A stretch of DNA of 41,206 nt from Welwitschia mirabilis (Eukaryota; Gnetophyta; Gnetopsida; Welwitschiales). Location: contig JBOZIK010000001.1 of assembly GCA_051453625.1 (NCBI GenBank), positions 173,412,822-173,454,027 of the forward strand. Reading direction: 5' to 3'. Below are positions 35,373 to 41,206 of this stretch, one piece after another. The notes under the pieces are model-generated. The model searched no databases. It saw only the letters and a program-made list of their open reading frames with translations, and was not told where the DNA came from. Numbering within the stretch: position 1 is the first letter of the stretch; each line of letters begins with the position of its first letter. A program made the position numbers and the translations under genes.

Positions 35373-36479
35373 ATTAAAATTTATTGACAATAAAAATTAT
35401 TAAGTATTTAAGAGATGAAAGGTAATTTCCTTTTTATTACTTTACTTAAGTAGGATTAATAAAACTATTAAGTGTAAAATAGAGAGAAAAAAACCAAAAA
35501 TACATAGAAAAAAGGTACCAATTATGGTCTAGTTAAGCTAAGTAGATCATTCTTATCATATAACTTAGCATAATCTAATTAAATTTAAAAAAATATGTAT
35601 TTGAAGTAAAAGAAAATCAAGTTAAGGAATATCTCTCCATTTCCTAACTTAACTTAATAAGAGACATTTGGCTTACAACACTAAAAAATATTAAGAAAAA
35701 ATTAAAAAAAATAGAATATAGGAGTGAGTGTAAAAAATTAGATCAAGGAATTTTTCTCAACAAATCAACTAGATTTAATGATAATGGGTGATTCTCGGGT
35801 TTACAAGATTGGAAAATATCAAAAAAATTAAAATAGAGCTTAAAGTCCTCAAAAAATAAAGAAATGCATAAAACTATGCATGTGCATAAAATAGAGCTAA
35901 AACACAAACAAGGACTAGCTAAAATGCATGTATGCATAAACAAAAAAAAAAAATGGCCATCCCCCCCTCTAGGCAATTCACATGTGCACTTAAGTGAGTT
36001 AAAAAACTAGGAAAAACTCACATGTGCGTTAAAGAGAATTATAAGCCAAAATTTTAGATTTTTGGAAAAATAAAATTTTCCATATTGCTTATGCAAAAAA
36101 AAATAATTATGTAATAGCATCCCTACATCTTAAATATGGTTTTTTGTAATCACTATTAGGCAAATGACATAATTAATTAAAGAGAATACCTTATACAGTT
36201 TATTTATTTATGACTATAAAACACTTCTGCTTTCAGACTCTCTGTTCATTTACTACATAAATAAATTAGTAGAAAATGATAATAAAAGTGGCATAATAAA
36301 GGAAAAAGTATAGCTTGATATGAGAAATGATAGCCATAGAAATAAATGCACTAAAAAAATTTTAGAGAAATATTGAATTAGCATAGAAGAGAGCTATCAT
36401 GAAGGTTGTGCTAAGCATCAAAGAGTTAACAAAGATGATGTGATGTCTAGTTTCAAAACAAGAGATAAGAATTAGAAGT
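35373..36479. other. AT-rich region, possible Copia-C 5' LTR, no gene seen
   Basis: By position this could hold the LTR outside the primer site, but no second copy was found near 29.2-29.7 kb. It contains CATGTGCAT-type repeats near 35875-36025 and a TATAAAACA at about 36217. The composition changes abruptly to GC-richer near 36480. Confidence 0.4.
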
Positions 36480-36546
36480 CTAGTTTTTGAGCTTGCAACC
36501 CCGACCTTGTACCCATCGCACCCTGTGCCGTTAGGGTTTGCAGGGA

Positions 36547-37891
36547 ATGGCCTCTCCTGATAGCTCAAGACCACCTGTCGTGTAGGTCTCCTGGGCTGAT
36601 GTCATCGCTAAGAACAGATGCGCAGACTCAGGGTTTAAGCTGGAGTTTTTCGCACGACAATATTCATCCACAGAGGTCATTATAGAGGAGGAGGAGTGGA
36701 ATGAAGGCGCCGCTCAGTGGGAGAATACGCTCATCGAATTCGTGTATGGTTCAAAACCGCCTTTCCAGAGAATGCAGAGCTACATTAGAAATAGATGGGG
36801 AGGAGAGGACAGTGTTTCTATTTCGCAGGTTCAACGAGGTTTGTTTTTGTTTTAAGTTCTCTTCTAGAGCTCAAATGAGTAGTATTTTGGAACAGGGGCC
36901 TTGGTCATTTGACAGCAGACCATTTATTCTCAAGCCTTGGTCTCCATCCTCACCTTTAGAGGCCAATAAAGTCTCTCACTTTCCAATTTGGTTCAAGCTC
37001 CTGAGCCTCAACCTTCATTTATGGTCTGCTAAAGTCCTATACAAGATAGCCAATGTCGTTGGAAAGTCATTATGCACAAATGCAGTCATAGTGTCACAGC
37101 GCAGGTTGAGTTACACAAGGGTTTGCATAGAAATCACTCCAGATTACGACCTCCCCTCGTCGGTAAAGCTTCAGGGGCCAAACGACGTTGTTCTGGAACA
37201 GAAGATACAGTATGAATGGACACCACAGAAATGCAATGTTTGTGTTTGCTTCGGCCACTCTACAGAATCATGCTCTAATAAGAAGAAAAGGCCTCAGATC
37301 TGGAAGCTGGTCCTCTCAAACCTTGGCTATCCCTTGACAGCGGATTCGAACCAGCTAGAGGACGTAAATCCTAGCAGACATGCGACCTCCATGTGCAAAG
37401 GGTTGAGCGCTCCTCTAGTCACTCCACCTACAGAAGTCATTTCACTCTTTGCTCCCCACGGTTCTGCGGTAGATACTATGAAAGGTGCAGGTGCAGAAAG
37501 TGCAACTCATGGATTCAGACCTCCCAAAGATAAAGGGAAATCCTTGCTTTTAGACGTTTGGAACTCAAAAAGTAGCATCAGGGAGGAGATGCCTATCCAG
37601 CACAGTCCAGTGATGTAGGAGGAGCTGCAAGCGACGTTCAATGCTCCTGAAATTGGCAGATCTGCGCTCTCGACAGAAGACCTTTGTTAACAGGACACCA
37701 TTCAAGGTTAGGTTTTTATCCCAAACTCAGATTTCAATTCTGAAGTTCATCTAAATATTGATATTACTCCTGTGGACCATACGCCTTACAAACTAGTAGA
37801 AACCAAACCTTCTGCAAATACGTCTAACGTTTGTAAATCGAAAAGAGGTAGGGTAAAAGGGGGAACCAAGCCCTCTAAGTCTGGTACATGA
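36547..37891 (+). pseudogene. LINE-2 ORF1: DUF4283 and zf-CCHC_4 protein
   Basis: ORF1 encodes the nucleic-acid-binding protein that packages LINE RNA. The best start is ATG at 36547, giving VSWADVIAKNR after a TAG at 36583-36585, then VIIEEEEWNEGAAQWENTL of the DUF4283 N-terminus. A one-base T insertion near 36850-36853 shifts the frame. The continuing frame holds LEQGPWSFDSRPFILKPW, LSYTRVCIEI and the knuckle YEWTPQKCNVC-VCFG-H-STES-C. An uninterrupted frame from ATG 36701 to TAG 37616-37618 exists, but its first about 50 residues are out of frame with DUF4283. After 37618 the same frame continues through TAA (37688) and TAG (37709), ends in a Lys/Arg-rich tail and stops at TGA 37889-37891. 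The undamaged length would be about 447 residues, normal for this family. Confidence 0.88.
37888..37891 (+). promoter_or_regulatory. ATGA stop-start overlap of LINE-2 ORF1 and ORF2
   Basis: The TGA at 37889-37891 is in the ORF1 frame and overlaps the ORF2 ATG at 37888-37890. Such overlaps allow a terminating ribosome to restart. In the silkworm LINE SART1 an overlapping stop-start is known to couple ORF2 translation to ORF1. Whether this works in the plant element is inference. Confidence 0.6.
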
Positions 37892-40619
37892 AACTAGCAG
37901 CTTGGAACATTAGAGGCCTAAATGCTCCTGAAAAACAATTGTATGTTCGCAATTTTGTTATACAGAATAGTATAAGTCTTCTTGCAATTCTTGAAACAAA
38001 AATCCAGATGAATAAAGCAGACCGTATTATTAAAAATTACTTGTCAAATGCTTCTTGGAAATATTATCATAATTTCTGTCCCAATTCAAACAGGATAATT
38101 TTACTTATTTGGAATCCTAGTGAGGTTCAGTTAGTAGTAAAAGGTTTGTCTTTTCAATCTATCCACTACGATCTGTCCATGAACGAGGTGCGTGCTTTTA
38201 GCACATTCATCTACGCATTCAACCTGCACAAAGAAAGAGCCTCCTTATGGGATGAGATTGGCTCATACTATCAGACAATCTCCACGCCTTGGATTCTGAT
38301 AGATGACTTCAACTGTGTTGCCAGTCCCATGGAATATTCCCAGTCTCCCTAAAAGACATAGAGAAGCTTCAAAATATTTTCTTAATGATGTCCCTCTTAG
38401 ATCTAAAGCACTATGGGTGTCAATTCACTTGGTCAGATAAGCAGAGTGTGGCTAGCAGAATTCATTGTAAACTTGATAGAGTGCTTGTTAACCCAATGTA
38501 GCTTGACCTATTCCCTTCCTCCTTCGCTGAATTTCTAGTTCCTGGCATTTTAGATCATTCCCCTAGTATGTTAAATATCTCCAAGTATCCCAAAAAGAGG
38601 CCCCCTTTTAGATTTCTCAACTTCTAGTATGAGGATAAAGATTTCCTTCCTTATGTGCATTCATCTTGGAATGCCTCCTCCCCTTGCAGCTCTCTAGCTT
38701 CCTTGCATTCTAAGCTTCAGCGTGTTAAGGCAATCCTAAAGTTCCAGTTTGCAATGAAGTCAAGATCTCTTGGCCAGCATCTTCAAAATGCTTATGTTGA
38801 GCTTCAGTCTATCCAAAAGCAGATAGAAGGTTCCCCCCATGGGTCTGATCTTTGTATTTCTGAGAAACTTGCCATAGCAAATTATAAATCTCTCCTCTTC
38901 CAAGAATTTTAGCTTAACAACCAAAGAGCCAAAATCAAATGGGCCTCTGAGGGGGACCTGAACATGGCATACTTCCATGCTTACATTAAATAAAGATGCA
39001 ACACTTCTGCGATTAATGCTATTTATGATGACAAGGGCGTTCTCTTGACTAAGGAGAAGGAAGTTAACAACACGTTCATCACTTTCTTTGAGAATCTCTT
39101 CAGTAATGAGACTAGGTTTGTAAAGCTAGATGCCTCCATTATTTTTGAAGGGCCTCTGGTTTCTGATGATCATTGTATAAGATAATGTAATCCTCCTAAT
39201 AATGAAGAAATCCGAAATGCTTTCTACCACATAGGGAATGATAAAGCGCCAGGGCCTGATGGTTTCTCTGCAAAAGTTCTTTAAAGCTTCATGGAATATT
39301 ATAGGACAAGAGGTCTATACAGTGGTAAAAAACTTTTTCAAAGATTTTCAAATGCCTAAAAGTATCAATGCCATAGCACTTGCTCTAATCCCTAAGATGC
39401 TTCCTCCTAATACAGCCTCTGATTTTCGTCCAATTGCATGTTGTAACGTGATATACAAAGCAATCTCAATGACTATTACCCATAGGTTGAGAGAGGTGTT
39501 GGAAGATATCATTACAGATAATCAAGGGGCTTTTATCCCCCATCGTAGTATCATTCACAACATTCTGCTAGCCTAAGAAATTGTTCAACACTATTCAAGG
39601 AAAAGTATCAGTCCTAGATGTACACTTAAGATAGATCTAAAGAAGGCATATGATTCCGTTTCATGGTAGTTTCTCTTTAACCTCTTGGAAGCCTTAGGGT
39701 TCTTTTTCAAGTTGATCAATTAGATTAAAGCTTGTGTGTCTAACCCTTTTTACTCAATTCTCATCAATGGAAGAATGGTAGGTTTTTTCAAGGCAAGAGA
39801 GGACTCAGACAAGGAGATCCTCTTTCTCCTTATCTTTTTTGTATCGTTATGGAATATTTCTCTAGAAGCTTGAGAAGGCTGTAAAACGATCCCAACTTTC
39901 GGTTTCATCCCAAATGTAAAAAGCTGAAGATTTCCCATCTTTGCTACGCCAATGATCTATTTATTTTCAGCAAAGCTGATATCAATACTATTTTGTTGCT
40001 TAAACAAACTTGCGATCATTTTAAAGAAGTGTTGAGTCTTGAGGCAAACTCTTCTAAGAGTCAAGTCTTTTTTGGAGGTATCTCTATTGGGCTAAAAGAG
40101 AGGCTTCTAAACCTATTGGGTTTTTTAGAAGGGGTACTCCCTGTCAGATACTTGGGAGTCCCTCTAAAATCTAAGAAACTCTCTATTTCTGATTGTCTCC
40201 TACTCATCCTTAGAGTAACGGAGAAAATCAAATCGTGGACAACCAAATTTCTCTCCTATGTAGGTCGATGTATGTTGATCAAGGTTGTGCTTCAGTCTTT
40301 GTCGTCCTTCTGGTGTAGAGTTTTCATTCTTCCCAATAAAGTTCTGCATGAAATTAACTCTTTGTGTAAATGGTTTTTATGGACATTGAAATCAGATCAG
40401 TCAAAAAAAGCTCCAGTGGCCTGGCAAACTCTGGTCCAACCTAGGAAGGCAGGGGGTCTTGGTTTCACAGATTCCCTAATGATGAATAAAGCTTTAGTGG
40501 CATCTCAACTTTAGGACATTGCCCTAAAAAAAGATTCTTTGTGGGTGAAGTGGTGTAATGAATATTACTTCAAAGAGGTAGACATCTGACACTATCAGCC
40601 CAAACAAAGCTCTTCTTAG
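37888..40619 (+). pseudogene. LINE-2 ORF2: endonuclease and reverse transcriptase
   Basis: Starts MKLAAWNIRGLNAPEKQL. The endonuclease (37888-38580) shows ILETK, ILIDDFNCV (GDFN with Gly to Asp) and LDHSP. RT (about 39000-40000) shows [57 protein letters not shown] and CYANDLFIF. The C-terminal part shows RYLGVPLKSKKLS, RCMLIKVVLQSL and KAGGLGFTDSLMMNKAL. Frameshifts lie near 38340-38354, 39272-39275 (extra A) and 39783-39788 (lost T). Stops include 38499 and 38625 (expected Trp) and 38910, 39574 and 39667 (expected Gln). The active-site box YADD reads YAND (39945-39956). The final residues HYQPKQSSS end at the junction near 40620, so perhaps a quarter of the usual ORF2 is gone. Confidence 0.92.
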
Positions 40620-40650
40620 GTCATTGTGGGCGCTGCACACCCTAAGAAGG

Positions 40651-40668
40651 GGCAGTGCTGCCACTGCC
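40651..40668. repeat. Perfect inverted repeat (7-bp arms)
   Basis: GGCAGTG, loop CTGC, CACTGCC. It lies between the candidate LTR start and the TATA-like box, so it could be a factor-binding palindrome or an RNA hairpin. Confidence 0.75.
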
Positions 40669-40704
40669 AGGGCGGCGCCAGAAAACGAGGCGTCGCCCAC
40701 GCAT

Positions 40705-40710
40705 TATAAA
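40705..40710 (+). promoter_or_regulatory. TATA-box-like sequence
   Basis: TATAAA within GCATTATAAAACAAA, in an otherwise GC-rich context about 80 bases from the candidate LTR start. It is a plausible core promoter. Confidence 0.45.
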
Positions 40711-40715
40711 ACAAA

Positions 40716-40781
40716 GGAGGCAGCGAAGCGACGGTAAAGAAGGAGGCAGCGAAGAGGAGGTGAGGAGAAAAGGCAGCGAAG
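40716..40781. repeat. GGAGGCAGCGAAG repeated three times
   Basis: Copies start at 40716 and 40742, with a slightly changed copy at 40770; spacing is 26-28 bp. ACGGTAAAG also occurs twice (40731 and 40803). It is CpG-rich and little decayed. Confidence 0.8.
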
Positions 40782-41206
40782 GGGAGGACGCGAGGAGAAA
40801 GAACGGTAAAGGACGCGAGAGAAGTGCACAGCAGAAAACGCCAGAGCAAACGGAAGAAGCGTCGGCAGGCACAACAATGCAGGAGAAAAGGGAAACGCTT
40901 CCAGGTTTTTTTTTAATTTTTATTTTTATTTTTTTACTGTTATTTGTATCTTTATTTTTGTTTTTAAAAAACAAACAAAAAAAGACTTTTCTTTTTGAAA
41001 AAAAAAGAAACAACAAAGGGCTCTTTTAATTTTTTTTTTTAGTTGTACGTTTAAAAAAAAATCAGCAATATTTTTTTTTGTTTTCGTTTACAAAAATTGT
41101 CTTTGAAAACTATTAGCTAGGAAAAAAAAAGAAATTTCTTTTTAATTTTCTATCTTAGTTTTATTAGTTTTTTTTTTAAAAAAAAAGAAAGAAACAAAAA
41201 CAACTA

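Larger units (their letters stand above)
36480..40619 (+). mobile_element. LINE-2: younger LINE retrotransposon, 3'-truncated
   Basis: A plant LINE with a short 5' UTR, ORF1 (DUF4283 plus CCHC) and ORF2 (endonuclease, RT, C-terminal part) in order. Composition and CpG content are clearly less decayed than in the other elements. ORF1 and ORF2 can be followed almost continuously, with one and three frameshifts respectively and about a dozen stops. The 3' end of ORF2, the 3' UTR and the poly(A) tail are missing, because the sequence changes abruptly at about 40620. The left edge is estimated from the composition step. Confidence 0.9.
40620..41206. mobile_element. GC-rich LTR-like segment truncating LINE-2, incomplete
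   Basis: The sequence changes abruptly inside LINE-2 ORF2. A candidate element start, TGTGGGCGCTGC, lies at 40625, with GTCAT (40620-40624) as possible target-site duplication. It has a TATA-like TATAAA at 40705-40710, an inverted repeat, a threefold GGAGGCAGCGAAG repeat, then from about 40905 long T and A runs to the window end. This layout resembles the 5' LTR of a plant LTR element, orientation plus. The other end lies outside, so neither LTR pair nor family can be verified. Open frames on both strands here are low-complexity and not taken as genes. Confidence 0.45.

Noticed and set aside
40616-41029. Overlapping open frames on both strands (up to 124 codons)
   Set aside because: Both are low-complexity translations (Arg/Glu/Lys-rich on plus, Ser/Leu/Phe-rich on minus) of purine-rich and T-rich tracts with no domain. 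The region is better explained as LTR-like DNA.

Overview
The window looks like intergenic, repeat-filled DNA from a flowering plant, probably a eudicot. The evidence is the kind of transposable element present: plant LINEs with a DUF4283 / zf-CCHC_4 ORF1, and Ty1-copia elements with initiator-Met-tRNA primer sites. A pentatricopeptide-repeat (PPR) gene fragment points the same way. The sequence is strongly AT-rich and CpG-poor up to about 36.48 kb. It then turns visibly GC- and CpG-richer to about 40.9 kb. No intact host gene, tRNA, rRNA, CRISPR array or organellar insert was recognised. The species cannot be named from the sequence.

Layout. 1-2700: AT-rich DNA with a (TA)n tract and small duplications. 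2750-3500: a short gene-like island with a plus-strand reading frame broken by two stops and a convergent minus-strand PPR fragment. 3870-7280: LINE-1, plus strand, heavily decayed (endonuclease start, reverse transcriptase (RT) and ORF2 C-terminal part). 7284-17790: Copia-A, minus strand, the most complete element. It has two diverged LTRs of about 1.4 kb, a primer-binding site (PBS), gag, protease, integrase, RT and RNase H, and about 2.8 kb of extra sequence between pol and the 3' LTR. 17790-23850: poorly interpretable AT-rich DNA with one CCHC-like remnant. 23900-25190: LINE-3, minus strand, RT and ORF2 C-terminal part. 25214-28900: Copia-B, plus strand. 29690-35372: Copia-C, minus strand, containing a 438-base N gap. 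36480-40619: LINE-2, plus strand, the youngest-looking element, with a nearly readable ORF1 and ORF2. 40625-41206: a GC-rich then T/A-rich segment that cuts LINE-2 off and looks like the start of another LTR element running out of the window.

Nothing here appears able to work as it stands. Every RT active-site motif that could be located (three LINEs, two Copia elements) has lost at least one catalytic aspartate. Most in-frame stops sit where CAG, CAA, CGA or TGG codons are expected, which is the footprint of C-to-T / G-to-A decay of methylated DNA. The most interesting points are an ATGA overlap between the original end of LINE-2 ORF1 and the start of ORF2, a dense array of a GATGTC/GACATC motif in the Copia-A LTRs with a second cluster inside the element, an opposite-strand coding-like stretch carried inside Copia-A, and the unidentified GC-rich LTR-like sequence that truncates LINE-2. 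All assignments come from reading the sequence by eye; no database search was run.
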